Program-made: the position numbers and the translations under genes
Origin: Affinirhizobium lemnae
Lineage (GTDB): Bacteria > Pseudomonadota > Alphaproteobacteria > Rhizobiales > Rhizobiaceae
Reading direction: 5' to 3'
DNA: 44,778 nt
Assembly: GCF_022968395.1 (NCBI RefSeq)
Contig: NZ_JALJQZ010000032.1
Location: forward strand, 1-44,778
The notes under the pieces: model-generated
Told to the model about the DNA's origin: nothing
What the model saw: the letters and a program-made list of their open reading frames with translations, nothing else
Database searches by the model: none
In this document: one piece after another, positions 1 through 8,582 of the stretch
Position numbering within the stretch: the stretch's first letter is position 1
Layout of the letters: every line of letters starts with the position of its first letter

Positions 1-82
1 TCTCCAAAATCAGCTTTGAATCCGATTTGCGCTCTTTTGGGAATCCCAATCCTTAAATCATCACCACGACCTAGGGCTAACA

Positions 83-514
83 TCAGGGCGTCACGGTAAA
101 ATTCGCCTTCATGCCTGCTTCGAAATGGCCTTTGATATTGCAGAGCAGGAGATAATTGCCCGCAGCGAGTTTGACCTTGAGCTGACCATCCTTGCCGGGC
201 TTCAGATCGGAAACTTCACCGAGGCTTTTCATCTTTGATTCATCGACCCTATGTTTCGCCGCATTATAGGGAATTTGGTCATTGGCACTCTTCAGCTTGA
301 CGAGCACCATTTCATGCTCTTCCGTCATGGCGCTATTGTGAACCTTGAACGTCACGTCACCCGCCGGGACGCTGGCTTTATCAAGAGACAATGTCATCGG
401 TTGACCGCCTTCGCCATTGGTCATCACCATGACAGTCGAACCGGCTGCGAATGCGGGTGCCGATGCCAGCAGGCCGCCAGCAACCAGAAGCGATAGTGTT
501 GTAAGTCTGGACAT
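83..514 (-). CDS. Periplasmic cupredoxin-like copper protein
   Basis: A secreted protein of 143 residues. An N-terminal signal peptide of about 23 residues ends in APAFA. The mature part looks like a plastocyanin/azurin-type beta sandwich with the four expected type 1 copper ligands: His67 (EEHEM), Cys125 and His130 (LCNIKGH), and Met135 (EAGM). The likely role is electron transfer or copper handling in the periplasm; the redox partner is unknown. A longer frame runs upstream to 601, but the ATG at 512-514 follows a GGAGA ribosome site and directly starts the signal peptide, so I chose it. It lies 126 bases downstream of gcvP, beyond a hairpin, and is probably a separate unit. Copper binding is inferred from motifs only. 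Confidence 0.85.
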   Translation of the reverse strand: MSRLTTLSLLVAGGLLASAPAFAAGSTVMVMTNGEGGQPMTLSLDKASVPAGDVTFKVHNSAMTEEHEMVLVKLKSANDQIPYNAAKHRVDESKMKSLGEVSDLKPGKDGQLKVKLAAGNYLLLCNIKGHFEAGMKANFTVTP

Positions 515-605
515 TGAAATTCTCCGTTCGGTATTGCCCCGGAGAATGGCTAGCAACCAATACTGACGGCTTGCTGAAGATCGGTATGCTGGTATTGGCA
601 TTCCG

Positions 606-627
606 CTCCCGGTCCGAGAACCGGGAG
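606..627 (-). terminator. Hairpin after gcvP
   Basis: A perfect 8-bp stem (CTCCCGGT at 606-613 with ACCGGGAG at 620-627) around a 6-base loop lies just after the gcvP stop. There is no clear U tract on either strand, so it may be a weak or Rho-assisted terminator or an mRNA-end stabiliser. Confidence 0.5.
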
Positions 628-639
628 TGGATGTTTTAG

Positions 640-3504
640 TTACTCCGCAGCCTCCGCATATTCCTCCATGGGAGGGCAGGTGCAGACGAGGTTACGGTCA
701 CCGTAGACGTTGTCGATACGGTTGACGGGAGACCAGTACTTGTCCACGCGGAAAGAACCCGGAGGGAAGCAGGCCTGCTCGCGCGAGTAAGGGCGGTTCC
801 ACTCGCCGACCAGATCCTCGACCGTATGCGGTGCATTCTTGAGCGGGTTGTTTTCCCGATCCATCTTGCCCTCTTCGATCTGGCGCGCTTCCTCGCGGAT
901 CGCCAGCATCGCATCGCAGAAGCGATCGATCTCCGCCTTTGTTTCCGACTCGGTCGGCTCGATCATCAGGGTTCCGGCAACCGGCCAGCTCATGGTCGGT
1001 GCATGGAAGCCGCAATCGACGAGGCGCTTCGCGATGTCGTCGACAGTGACACCGGCTGAAGCGCTTAACGGGCGTGTGTCGATGATGCATTCATGCGCAA
1101 CCCGGCCGGAGGCTGACTTGTAGAGCACATCGTAGCTACCGGCGAGACGGGAAGCGATATAGTTGGCATTCAGGATTGCCACCTTCGTCGCCTGCGTCAG
1201 GCCTTCGCCGCCCATCATCAGGCAGTAAGACCAGCTGATCGGCAGAATGGACGGAGATCCGAATGGTGCAGCCGAGACCGCACCTTCGCGTCCGTCCCAT
1301 TCCGGGTGTCCCGGAAGATAGGGTGCCAGATGCGATTTGACGCCAATCGGTCCCATGCCCGGTCCGCCGCCGCCATGCGGAATGCAGAAGGTCTTGTGCA
1401 GGTTGAGGTGCGATACGTCGGAGCCGATATCGCCTGGGCGGGAGAGGCCGACCATAGCATTCATGTTCGCGCCATCGAGATAGACCTGGCCGCCATGCTG
1501 ATGGGTAATCTCGCAGATTTCCCGAACCGTTTCCTCGAACACGCCATGGGTCGAAGGGTAGGTGATCATGCAGGCGGAAAGGCTGGACGCGTATTGTTCA
1601 GCTTTGGCCCGGAAATCATCGAGATCGACGTCACCGTTTTCCTTCGCCTTTACCGGCACCACCTTCATGCCCACCATCTGCGCGGAGGCCGGGTTCGTTC
1701 CGTGCGCCGAGGTCGGGATCAGGCAGACATCACGATGCGTGTCACCGCGGGCGATGTGGTAATTGCGGATTGTCAGCAGGCCAGCATATTCACCCTGCGC
1801 ACCGGAGTTCGGCTGCATGGAGAAAGCGTCGTAGCCGGTGATCTGGCAAAGCTTGGCGGATAGATCCTCGATCATTTCCTTATAGCCAGCGGCCTGTTCG
1901 ACCGGGGCGAAAGGATGCATGTCGCAGAATTCCGGCCAGGTGATCGGCAGCATTTCGGCCGTGGCATTCAGCTTCATCGTGCACGAGCCGAGCGGGATCA
2001 TTGCACGATCGAGCGCCAGATCGCGATCTGAAAGACGGCGGATGTAGCGCGTCATTTCGCTTTCAGCACGGTTCATGTGGAAAATCGGATGCGTCATATA
2101 GGCCGATGTCCGCAGCAGATCCTTTGGCAGACGGTAATCTGCTTCGAAATCCGAGACAGCGAAATTGCCGCCAAAGGCGCGCCAGACCGCTTCCAGCGTT
2201 GCCGGACGCGTGCGCTCATCCAGTGACATGCCGATCTTGGTCGTGCCGACCTTGCGAAGGTTGACGCCTTCGGCAACGGCTGCGCGCAGGATGAGGCCCT
2301 GCATATGGCCGACCTCGACGGTGATCGTATCGAAGAACGCGTCAGGCTCTAACGTATAGCCGAGCTTTTCCAGGCCCTTGGCCATCAGCACAGCTTTTCT
2401 GTGAACCTGCTGGGCGATGGCCTTCAGACCTTCGGGTCCGTGGAATACGCCGTACATGGACGCCATGACAGCGAGAAGCACCTGCGCGGTGCAGATGTTC
2501 GACGTCGCTTTTTCGCGGCGGATATGCTGCTCGCGCGTTTGCAGCGACAGACGATAGGCCCGATTGCCGCGCGCATCGACTGAGACGCCAACGAGACGAC
2601 CCGGCATGGAGCGCTTGTGCGCATCCTTCACAGCCATGAAGGCTGCGTGCGGACCACCATAACCCATGGGAACGCCGAAGCGCTGGGACGAACCGATTGC
2701 GATATCCGCACCCATTTCACCGGGTGACTTCAGCAGCGTCAGCGCCAGGAGATCCGAGGCCATCGCAGCCACGGCACCAGTCTGGTGCAGTCGGGCGATC
2801 AGACCGGAAAAATCATGCGCATGACCATGCGTGCCCGGATACTGAAAAATCGCACCGAACACATCTACTGGATCGAGGTCAGTGAACGGATTGCCCACGA
2901 TTACCTTCCAGCCCAACGGCGCCGCGCGGGTTTCAATCAACGCGATCGTCTGCGGATGGCAGGCCGCATCCACGAAGAAGGCCGTTGCTTTGGACTTTGC
3001 CTGACGCTGGCAGAGCGCCATGGCTTCAGCAGCTGCGGTTGCTTCATCGAGAAGTGAGGAATTGGCGACATCCAGACCCGTCAGGTCGCAGATCATGGTC
3101 TGGAAGTTCAGAAGAGCTTCCAGACGACCTTGAGAAATCTCTGGCTGGTATGGGGTGTAAGCCGTGTACCACGCAGGATTTTCCAGAATGTTGCGCTGGA
3201 TGACCGGGGGCGTGATCGTGCCATAGTAACCCTGGCCTATAAGTGAGGTCAGGGGCTGGTTCTTGTTTGCGGTCTCGCGCAGACGATCCAGCGCCTCACG
3301 TTCGGTCAGAGCCGCACCCCATGCTAGCGGCTCGGTCTGGCGAATGGAGGACGGAACTGTTGCGTCGATCAGAGCGTCGAGTGACGGATAGCCGATAACC
3401 TTCAGCATTTCCTTCATTTCGGAAGGAGAGGGACCAATGTGCCGCCGATTGGCGAAATCATAGGGCTGATAGTCGGTGAAATGAAAATCGCGGGTGTCAG
3501 ACAT
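640..3504 (-). CDS. gcvP: Glycine dehydrogenase (aminomethyl-transferring), P protein
   Basis: The P protein of the glycine cleavage system decarboxylates glycine with pyridoxal phosphate and passes the aminomethyl group to lipoylated GcvH. At 954 residues it has the usual length of the fused two-half bacterial form. The PLP lysine is Lys704 in the motif [20 protein letters not shown], and the glycine-rich loop after it is intact. The start codon shares one base with the gcvH stop (TAATG at 3502-3506), so the two genes are probably translationally coupled. It is the last gene of a gcvT-gcvH-gcvP operon under the upstream glycine riboswitch. No defect is visible. Confidence 0.98.
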   Translation of the reverse strand: MSDTRDFHFTDYQPYDFANRRHIGPSPSEMKEMLKVIGYPSLDALIDATVPSSIRQTEPLAWGAALTEREALDRLRETANKNQPLTSLIGQGYYGTITPPVIQRNILENPAWYTAYTPYQPEISQGRLEALLNFQTMICDLTGLDVANSSLLDEATAAAEAMALCQRQAKSKATAFFVDAACHPQTIALIETRAAPLGWKVIVGNPFTDLDPVDVFGAIFQYPGTHGHAHDFSGLIARLHQTGAVAAMASDLLALTLLKSPGEMGADIAIGSSQRFGVPMGYGGPHAAFMAVKDAHKRSMPGRLVGVSVDARGNRAYRLSLQTREQHIRREKATSNICTAQVLLAVMASMYGVFHGPEGLKAIAQQVHRKAVLMAKGLEKLGYTLEPDAFFDTITVEVGHMQGLILRAAVAEGVNLRKVGTTKIGMSLDERTRPATLEAVWRAFGGNFAVSDFEADYRLPKDLLRTSAYMTHPIFHMNRAESEMTRYIRRLSDRDLALDRAMIPLGSCTMKLNATAEMLPITWPEFCDMHPFAPVEQAAGYKEMIEDLSAKLCQITGYDAFSMQPNSGAQGEYAGLLTIRNYHIARGDTHRDVCLIPTSAHGTNPASAQMVGMKVVPVKAKENGDVDLDDFRAKAEQYASSLSACMITYPSTHGVFEETVREICEITHQHGGQVYLDGANMNAMVGLSRPGDIGSDVSHLNLHKTFCIPHGGGGPGMGPIGVKSHLAPYLPGHPEWDGREGAVSAAPFGSPSILPISWSYCLMMGGEGLTQATKVAILNANYIASRLAGSYDVLYKSASGRVAHECIIDTRPLSASAGVTVDDIAKRLVDCGFHAPTMSWPVAGTLMIEPTESETKAEIDRFCDAMLAIREEARQIEEGKMDRENNPLKNAPHTVEDLVGEWNRPYSREQACFPPGSFRVDKYWSPVNRIDNVYGDRNLVCTCPPMEEYAEAAE

Positions 3505-3866
3505 TAGCCAACCAGCTCCTTATAGGCAGCTTCGTCCAGCAGATCATTGGCGTCGGCAACATTGCTGAGCTTCAATTTGAAGAACCAGCCTGCGCCTTGC
3601 GGATCGGAATTGACCAGCGAAGGGTCGGAGGTGATTGCCTCGTTGATCTCGACAATCTCGCCGTCGAGTGGACAATACACGTCGGACGCAGCCTTCACGC
3701 TTTCGACCGTGGCGGCTTCGCCGTTCTTGGCAAATGTGCTGCCGACTTCCGGCAGTTCCACGAATACGAGATCACCGAGCTGGTCTGCAGCGTGCTGCGT
3801 GATGCCAACAGTGGCAACATCGCCGTCAAGCTTCAGCCATTCGTGTTCAGCGGTAAATTTCAACAT
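3504..3866 (-). CDS. gcvH: Glycine cleavage system H protein
   Basis: This small lipoyl carrier protein of 120 residues shuttles the aminomethyl intermediate between the P, T and L proteins. The lipoylation site is Lys58 in the motif ESVKAASD. The length and the start [10 protein letters not shown] fit the family. It lies 19 bases downstream of gcvT, and its stop overlaps the gcvP start by one base. The lipoyl group presumably depends on octanoyltransferase LipB, which is also encoded in this window at 16.5-17.3 kb. Confidence 0.98.
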   Translation of the reverse strand: MLKFTAEHEWLKLDGDVATVGITQHAADQLGDLVFVELPEVGSTFAKNGEAATVESVKAASDVYCPLDGEIVEINEAITSDPSLVNSDPQGAGWFFKLKLSNVADANDLLDEAAYKELVG

Positions 3867-3885
3867 GGTTCTCTCCGGAAGTTTT

Positions 3886-5022
3886 TTAGCGTTTGTAGGT
3901 AGGGGTAATAAACGGCAGGGACGCGACCGTCAGCGGCAGGTATTTGCCTCGAACTTCCGCAAACACCTGTTTGCCGGGCACCGCGAGTTCGCTCGGCACG
4001 TAACCCATGGCAACGGGTCCTTCGACAGACGGACCGAAGGTCCCGGATGTCACTTCGCCGATTTCTCGCTGGCCTTCAGCATCCGCAAAAAGCTTGGCAT
4101 GGGCGCGCACCGGTGCCTTGCCCTCGGGCTTCAGGCCGACGCGGCGGCGGCTTGTCTTGTTCGCCAACTCACCCAGAATGCGTCCGGCGCCAGGGAAGCC
4201 GCCTTCACGTTCGCCGCCAGCCCGACGTGCCTTCTGGATGGCCCACTCCAGTGAAGCCTCGATCGGCGATGTGGTCGTGTCGATGTCGTTGCCGTAGAGG
4301 CACAAACCCGCTTCGAGGCGCAGGGAATCGCGCGCACCGAGACCGATGGCTTCGCAATCTTCATGGGCCAGCAATGCCTTGGCCAATTCTTCGGCTTTGT
4401 CCGAAGGAACGGAGATTTCGTATCCATCTTCACCCGAATAGCCGGAACGGGAAACGATGCAGGCCGCCCCCGCCAATGTCACGTCACGTACGTCCATGAA
4501 CTTCATGGCGACAACTTCGGGAGCAAGCGAGGCGAGCACCGCTTCTGCGGCCGGCCCCTGGAGCGCGATCAGAGCGCGATCTTCCAGAAGTGTTACAGAG
4601 CAGCCAGAGAGATGCGCCTTCATGTGGGCGACATCGGCTTCCTTGCAAGCTGCGTTGACCACGACAAGCAGATGATCTCCGCGATTGGTGATCATCAGAT
4701 CATCCAGAACCCCACCATTCTCATCGGTGAAGAAGCCGTAGCGCTGGCGACCTTCCTTCAGACCCAAAATGTCAACGGGAACCAGTTTTTCGAGCGCGAG
4801 GGCTGCGTCGGCAACGACGCCAGAATCAGCCTTCACCAAAACCTGGCCCATGTGAGAAACGTCGAAGAGTCCAGCTTTTGCACGAGTATGAAGGTGTTCT
4901 TTCAAAACGCCTGCCGGATATTGAACCGGCATATCATACCCCGCAAACGGCACCATGCGTGCGCCGAGCGAGATGTGAAGTGTGTGGAGTGGGGTGGTGG
5001 ACAGTGGGCCGCTATCGGTCAA
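3886..5022 (-). CDS. gcvT: Aminomethyltransferase, glycine cleavage T protein
   Basis: The T protein releases ammonia from the H-bound aminomethyl group and transfers the methylene carbon to tetrahydrofolate. The product is 378 residues, with the family N-terminus [21 protein letters not shown], the segment LFDVSHMGQ, and the C-terminal [11 protein letters not shown] region. The start appears to be TTG at 5020-5022: GGAGG sits 6 bases upstream, and this start gives the family-like N-terminus. A weak start codon may suit riboswitch-controlled expression. It is the first gene of the gcvTHP operon, close behind the tandem glycine riboswitch. Confidence 0.97.
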   Translation of the reverse strand: MTDSGPLSTTPLHTLHISLGARMVPFAGYDMPVQYPAGVLKEHLHTRAKAGLFDVSHMGQVLVKADSGVVADAALALEKLVPVDILGLKEGRQRYGFFTDENGGVLDDLMITNRGDHLLVVVNAACKEADVAHMKAHLSGCSVTLLEDRALIALQGPAAEAVLASLAPEVVAMKFMDVRDVTLAGAACIVSRSGYSGEDGYEISVPSDKAEELAKALLAHEDCEAIGLGARDSLRLEAGLCLYGNDIDTTTSPIEASLEWAIQKARRAGGEREGGFPGAGRILGELANKTSRRRVGLKPEGKAPVRAHAKLFADAEGQREIGEVTSGTFGPSVEGPVAMGYVPSELAVPGKQVFAEVRGKYLPLTVASLPFITPTYKR

Positions 5023-5039
5023 GAAAGCCTCCAGATCAG

Positions 5040-5056
5040 GTGCGGCTCGGCCGCAC
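5040..5056 (-). promoter_or_regulatory. GC-rich hairpin between glycine riboswitch and gcvT
   Basis: A perfect 7-bp GC-rich stem (GTGCGGC with GCCGCAC, 3-base loop) ends about 18 bases before the gcvT start and just upstream of its GGAGG site. Beside it, GAGCCC (5057-5062) is complementary to GGGCTC (5094-5099), the 3' strand of the second aptamer. These are likely parts of the expression platform. There is no U tract here, so control of translation initiation is more likely than a classic intrinsic terminator. Confidence 0.55.
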
Positions 5057-5089
5057 GGGCTCAGTTACTGACGCCAAAAAAGCGCCTTT

Positions 5090-5258
5090 CAAAGAGCCCC
5101 CTCTGTCCTTTGCGCCTGAGATTGTTATCCCTTCGGCGAGCCCTTCGCGTAGAAAAAGCTTCTCTCCAGAGTTCTGTAGGTCCCGCTGGTCCTTTTGCCT
5201 GAGAGTTTCCGGGGCGGTTGCTCCTTCGGCGCCGCATCGAAGCGGTTTCTCCCAACGA
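5090..5258 (-). promoter_or_regulatory. Tandem glycine riboswitch
   Basis: On the minus strand two consecutive aptamers show the glycine-riboswitch core. The first (about 5170-5256) begins GGGAGAAACCGC, then has GCGCCGAAGGAGCAACCGCC, CTCTCAGGCAAAAGGAC and a closing GGACC. The second (about 5094-5167) starts at CTCTGGAGAGAAGC and has CGCCGAAGGGATAACAATCT followed by TCAGGCGCAAAGGACAGAGG. This is the classic cooperative two-aptamer arrangement known to control gcv operons. It lies immediately upstream of gcvT, which confirms the target. Known family members usually switch expression on with glycine. Confidence 0.95.
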
Positions 5259-5260
5259 GA

Positions 5261-5571
5261 TGTGGCGTCATTATGAGAGCAGGCAGCCAGTTGGCAAGTA
5301 GCAAATGTCGCAATGGACACGAATTTTGTCGCGTCGCAAATTATTGATGTAAATTTGCTGGAATAAATGATCAAACCGAGGTCTGCCAAGACAGAGGGTT
5401 GCCGATCCCAATCATAAATATTGGGTTGCTGCTTGATCACAAAGCAAGCGAGGAAACTCCGCAGGATCGCTGTGAAGTAAACGCTACGCTATACAGCGGC
5501 AATCGACCTAATCGGATCCTTTTGAAGGTAGTTGCCCGCGGCATTCGGAAAGTCGATCACAAATAAATATA
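5261..5571. other. Intergenic stretch without a gene
   Basis: This AT-rich region between the glycine riboswitch and the inverted repeat at 5572 shows no convincing coding frame. The frames crossing it run antisense to or through the riboswitch. It should hold the gcvT promoter on the minus strand, close to 5260-5340, but I cannot point to clear -35/-10 boxes. Confidence 0.5.
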
Positions 5572-5612
5572 TTCAATTTGCCTCCAGTGCGAAAACCTGG
5601 AGACAAATTGAA
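5572..5612. repeat. 16-bp inverted repeat, terminator-like hairpin
   Basis: The arms at 5572-5587 (TTCAATTTGCCTCCAG) and 5597-5612 (CTGGAGACAAATTGAA) pair over 16 positions. The single non-Watson-Crick position becomes a G-U pair in minus-strand RNA, so that RNA forms a complete 16-bp stem with a 9-base loop. It lies 35 bases downstream of the minus-strand glycine-rich gene, so it may end that transcript, although the following sequence is only loosely T-rich. Confidence 0.6.
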
Positions 5613-5646
5613 CCATGATCACCATTTCAACAACGATAAATGACGC

Positions 5647-5952
5647 TTACTTCGGTTTCATTCCACCACCAGACCCTTTGCTACCTCCACCCGCGCTCAC
5701 TAAACCGCCTTGACCACCAGACCCTTTGCTAGTTGGGTCGACGCCCACCGTCCCGCCTTTGCTACCTCCACCGACGCTCACGAGCCCGCCTTGACCACCT
5801 GAATTTGGGGTTTTTGAGTCACCAGTGTTTGACGGCGTATTTCCTTTCATGCCTCCGGCTGATGCCTGCGCCGCGAAGCTACTTGTATGGACGGATGTAG
5901 TAACTATCAAGAAGCACAAGGCCGCCGAAGTAAATTTAAAAATTTTTCTCAT
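5647..5952 (-). CDS. Small secreted glycine-rich repeat protein, unknown function
   Basis: I do not recognise this 101-residue protein. It has a signal peptide (basic MRKIFK, a hydrophobic stretch, then SSFAAQA at about residues 24-30). The mature part is very rich in Gly, Ser and Lys. It holds two near-identical repeat units of the form SGGQGGLVSxGGGSKG, with x = Val in the first and Ala in the second, separated by a short linker, and ends GSGGGMKPK. AGGAAAT lies just before the ATG. The signal peptide and low-complexity repeats suggest a periplasmic, surface or secreted product. The flanks are AT-rich and unlike the neighbours, so recent gain is possible. Confidence 0.65.
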   Translation of the reverse strand: MRKIFKFTSAALCFLIVTTSVHTSSFAAQASAGGMKGNTPSNTGDSKTPNSGGQGGLVSVGGGSKGGTVGVDPTSKGSGGQGGLVSAGGGSKGSGGGMKPK

Positions 5953-6077
5953 TTTAATTTCCTTTTATTTATTTTTAATCAGTGCCTATTATCAAGGCGA
6001 CCTATTTAATCTCTACAAAAAATTAATGTCGATCAAATAATATTTATAATGTTAATGCAAAAATTGATATATATTAT

Positions 6078-6350
6078 TTATACATCATTATATGCTCTAT
6101 TTATATCTCTAACCGACCAAGAGGCATCTTTATTCTTGGCTAAACTCAAGTCTAGCTTCAATGGAACAGGTGGTAAAACGATCACTTTTTCAGGGGGATT
6201 TGCGCCAGCGGATTTTGCATCATTCGTCTCAGCGTCCTTTTTTACATCTTTTACAAGGTCTTTGGTTGCAACGCGTCGTGCAGGTTTCGTTGCCTCCATG
6301 ACGTAGGCGGCTGTTGCGGCAGAAATTGATGGAACTTGTGTCATCGCCAT
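6078..6350 (-). CDS. Small hypothetical protein
   Basis: I do not recognise this reading frame. From the ATG at 6350 it encodes about 90 residues starting MAMTQVPSISAATAAYVMEA, with a charged middle (KDLVKDVKKDAETNDAK), a proline-rich segment (NPPEKVIVLPPVPL) and a polar C-terminus. There is no signal peptide or membrane segment. A frame extension to a TTG at 6392 exists, but neither start has a strong ribosome site. It sits in an AT-rich interval between the glycine-rich protein gene and crcB. The composition is plausible for a soluble, partly disordered protein. Reality as a gene is moderate. Confidence 0.45.
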   Translation of the reverse strand: MAMTQVPSISAATAAYVMEATKPARRVATKDLVKDVKKDAETNDAKSAGANPPEKVIVLPPVPLKLDLSLAKNKDASWSVRDINRAYNDV

Positions 6351-6447
6351 ATCCAGCTTTCGTTTCAACGAGTATATCTTAATCCAACTCAAGGAAGCTT
6401 AAGCTGTTCCCTAGAATTGTAGCCATTCGGACATCGACTTACCTGGG

Positions 6448-6831
6448 ATGGAAATGCTCAATATATTTCTCGTAGCCGTAGGCGGCGCCTTTGGTTCTGT
6501 TTGTCGCTATCTCACAGGCATTCTCATGACGCGGCTGATGGGCTCCGCTTTTCCCTGGGGGACAATCACTGTCAACATTGTCGGGTCGTTCGCAATCGGT
6601 TTGCTGACGGAGTTAGTTGCGCGGCGCTTCGATGCATCTTTGGAAATACGGCTGCTGCTTGTTGTGGGTATTCTCGGCGGTTTCACAACGTTTTCGTCGT
6701 TCTCCCTCGATACCGTTGCGCTGATTGAAAAGGGTGCAGTGTCATCGGCTGTGATTTACGTATTTTCCAGTGTCGTCATTTCGCTAGTCTCAACTTTTGC
6801 CGGTTTTGCTCTCGGTCGCGCGGTGTTCTGA
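6448..6831 (+). CDS. crcB: Fluoride ion exporter CrcB/Fluc
   Basis: This small inner-membrane channel of 127 residues exports fluoride as a dual-topology dimer in the known family. Four hydrophobic segments are visible, with the family signatures GGAFGSVCRYLTG near the N-terminus, TVNIVGSFAIGLL, and GILGGFTTFSSFSLDT, which contains the fluoride-path Phe and Thr residues. An alternative ATG at 6454 is preceded by GGGATGGA and may be the true start, shortening the protein by two residues. I saw no fluoride riboswitch in the short upstream gap. The gene precedes rluC by 88 bases on the same strand. Confidence 0.93.
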   Translation: MEMLNIFLVAVGGAFGSVCRYLTGILMTRLMGSAFPWGTITVNIVGSFAIGLLTELVARRFDASLEIRLLLVVGILGGFTTFSSFSLDTVALIEKGAVSSAVIYVFSSVVISLVSTFAGFALGRAVF

Positions 6832-6919
6832 CCTGTATTTCCCAACTGACCCTTTCCAATCAGACGCGAAATCATCTAAAGGCTGGACTTAGATGAACAG
6901 GTTTTAGGAAAGAGGTTCG

Positions 6920-7915
6920 ATGGCTGGCATCGAGCATATGCGCGTTGACGCGGATGAGGCGGGTATGCGTCTCGATAGATGGTTCAAGATCCACTATCCG
7001 GGTCTCGGCTTCGGAGCGCTTCAAAAGCTGTTGCGATCAGGACAGATCCGTGTAGATGGTGGCCGGGTTAAATCCGACACTCGCGTTCAGCCGGGACAGA
7101 TGGTGCGCGTGCCGCCCATGGATGTCGATCCCAAGATCAAGAGTGGCCCGATCGCTGGCAAGGATCTCAGGCACGGCGACGATGCGCAGTTGCTCGCGCG
7201 GATGCTGCTGCACGAGGACGACAAGGTGTTCGTGCTCAACAAGCCTGCCGGTCTGGCCGTGCAGGGCGGTTCCGGTGTCACCAGACATATCGACAAAATG
7301 CTTGATGCCTGGGTGAGCCAGAAGGGTGAGAAGCCGCGGCTGGTCCACCGCCTCGACAGGGATACATCCGGCGTTCTGGTCATCGCCCGTACGCGCGGTG
7401 CCGCCCAAAAGCTGACCGCGGCTTTTCGCGAGCGCGATACAAAGAAAACCTACTGGTCGCTGGTCAAAGGGCAGCCACGCAAGCGCGAGGACAAAATTTC
7501 CACCTGGCTCGTCAAGGAGCAGACGCCCGATGGCGACCGCATGCGTATTGCCAAGCATGGGGAAGAGGGGGCCGATCACGCTGTTTCCTACTACCGCGTG
7601 ATCGATACCGCCGCGCAAAGACTGTCGTGGCTCGAGATGGAGCCCTATACTGGCCGTACGCACCAGCTGCGTGTTCACGCGCTTCACATCGGCCACCCTA
7701 TCATTGGCGACCCGAAGTATTTCGAGGACGACCCGAACTGGGATTTCCCGGGTGGTGTGCAGAAGCGTCTGCATCTCCACGCGCGCCACATCGACATTCC
7801 GCATCCTTCGGGCGGGCGCCTGCGTGTAACGGCGCCATTGCCGCCCCACATGATTCAGAGCTGGAACCTGCTTGGTTTCGATCAGGCTGACGGTGTTATC
7901 GATGACGATGAGTGA
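6920..7915 (+). CDS. rluC: RluC/RluD-family 23S rRNA pseudouridine synthase
   Basis: It converts uridine to pseudouridine in 23S rRNA. The protein has 331 residues: an N-terminal S4 RNA-binding domain (about 13-75, MRLDRWFKIHYPGLGFGAL then SGQIRVDGGRVK) and a catalytic domain with Asp146 in the motif HRLDRDTSGVLVIAR and a downstream TGRTHQLRVH motif. These fit the RluA family; choosing RluC over RluD is an inference. AAAGAGGTTCG precedes the ATG. The stop overlaps the start region of the HAD gene, and these two plus ATP12 form a tight cluster. Confidence 0.92.
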   Translation: MAGIEHMRVDADEAGMRLDRWFKIHYPGLGFGALQKLLRSGQIRVDGGRVKSDTRVQPGQMVRVPPMDVDPKIKSGPIAGKDLRHGDDAQLLARMLLHEDDKVFVLNKPAGLAVQGGSGVTRHIDKMLDAWVSQKGEKPRLVHRLDRDTSGVLVIARTRGAAQKLTAAFRERDTKKTYWSLVKGQPRKREDKISTWLVKEQTPDGDRMRIAKHGEEGADHAVSYYRVIDTAAQRLSWLEMEPYTGRTHQLRVHALHIGHPIIGDPKYFEDDPNWDFPGGVQKRLHLHARHIDIPHPSGGRLRVTAPLPPHMIQSWNLLGFDQADGVIDDDE

Positions 7916-8570
7916 TCTGCGCCTCGTTCTTTTCGATTGCGACGGAACGCTTGTCGATAGCGCGAAGCTGATCCACGAGGTGATGGTTCGAACCTTCACC
8001 CATTTTCAGTATGCGGCGCCAACGCTGGAGCAAACGAAGTCTATCATCGGATTAACGCTCGATATCGCAATCGCGCGGCTGCAAGGCAAGGTACATGCCG
8101 ATGAAGAAGCCGTCACCATGATGGCCTATTACAAATCTATCTTCCTTCAGACGCGTTCCGAACTCGGGTTCGAAGAGCCGCTTTTCGACGGGATCCGGGA
8201 GGTTCTGACCTTGCTTGAGGCTCGCGACGATTTGCTTGTCGGCGCGGTAACGGGCAAATCGCGCCGTGGCTTGAACATGATCGTGGAGACGCATCAATTC
8301 GGCAAACTGTTCACGGTGAGCCGGACAGCGGACGATTGTCCATCAAAGCCGCATCCGGCAATGGTCACCGAATGCTGCGATGAAAGCGGGATCCCACCAT
8401 CTCGTACACTTGTTATCGGCGATGCCATCTACGATATGCAGATGGCGAAAGCGGCTGGCGCCACGGCAATCGGCGTTGCCTGGGGCTATGCCCCGGTTGC
8501 AGATTTGCTTTCCGCCGGTGCGGACGCGATTGCCCGGACACCAGACGACCTTTTGAGACTGATTGGCTGA
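7902..8570 (+). CDS. HAD-superfamily (IA) phosphatase, phosphoglycolate phosphatase-like
   Basis: A haloacid dehalogenase-type hydrolase of 222 residues. Motif I is FDCDGTLVDS with nucleophile Asp12, the motif II/III region is GAVTGKSRRGLN, and motif IV is VIGDAIYDMQMAKAAGATAIGVAWGY. A helical cap lies between motifs I and II. The fold matches the Gph/subclass IA group, but the substrate cannot be read from sequence. I chose the ATG at 7902, inside the end of rluC (14-base overlap); 7908 is an equally possible start. The overlap and the 12-base gap to ATP12 argue for one operon. Confidence 0.88.
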   Translation: MTMSDLRLVLFDCDGTLVDSAKLIHEVMVRTFTHFQYAAPTLEQTKSIIGLTLDIAIARLQGKVHADEEAVTMMAYYKSIFLQTRSELGFEEPLFDGIREVLTLLEARDDLLVGAVTGKSRRGLNMIVETHQFGKLFTVSRTADDCPSKPHPAMVTECCDESGIPPSRTLVIGDAIYDMQMAKAAGATAIGVAWGYAPVADLLSAGADAIARTPDDLLRLIG

Positions 8571-8582
8571 GGAAGCCCGAAA

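Noticed and set aside
5036..5440. A 134-residue minus-strand frame before gcvT
   Set aside because: It runs through the tandem glycine riboswitch, which explains the sequence far better.
6393..6447. A fluoride riboswitch before crcB
   Set aside because: The gap upstream of crcB is only about 55 bases and lacks the conserved fluoride-aptamer core.
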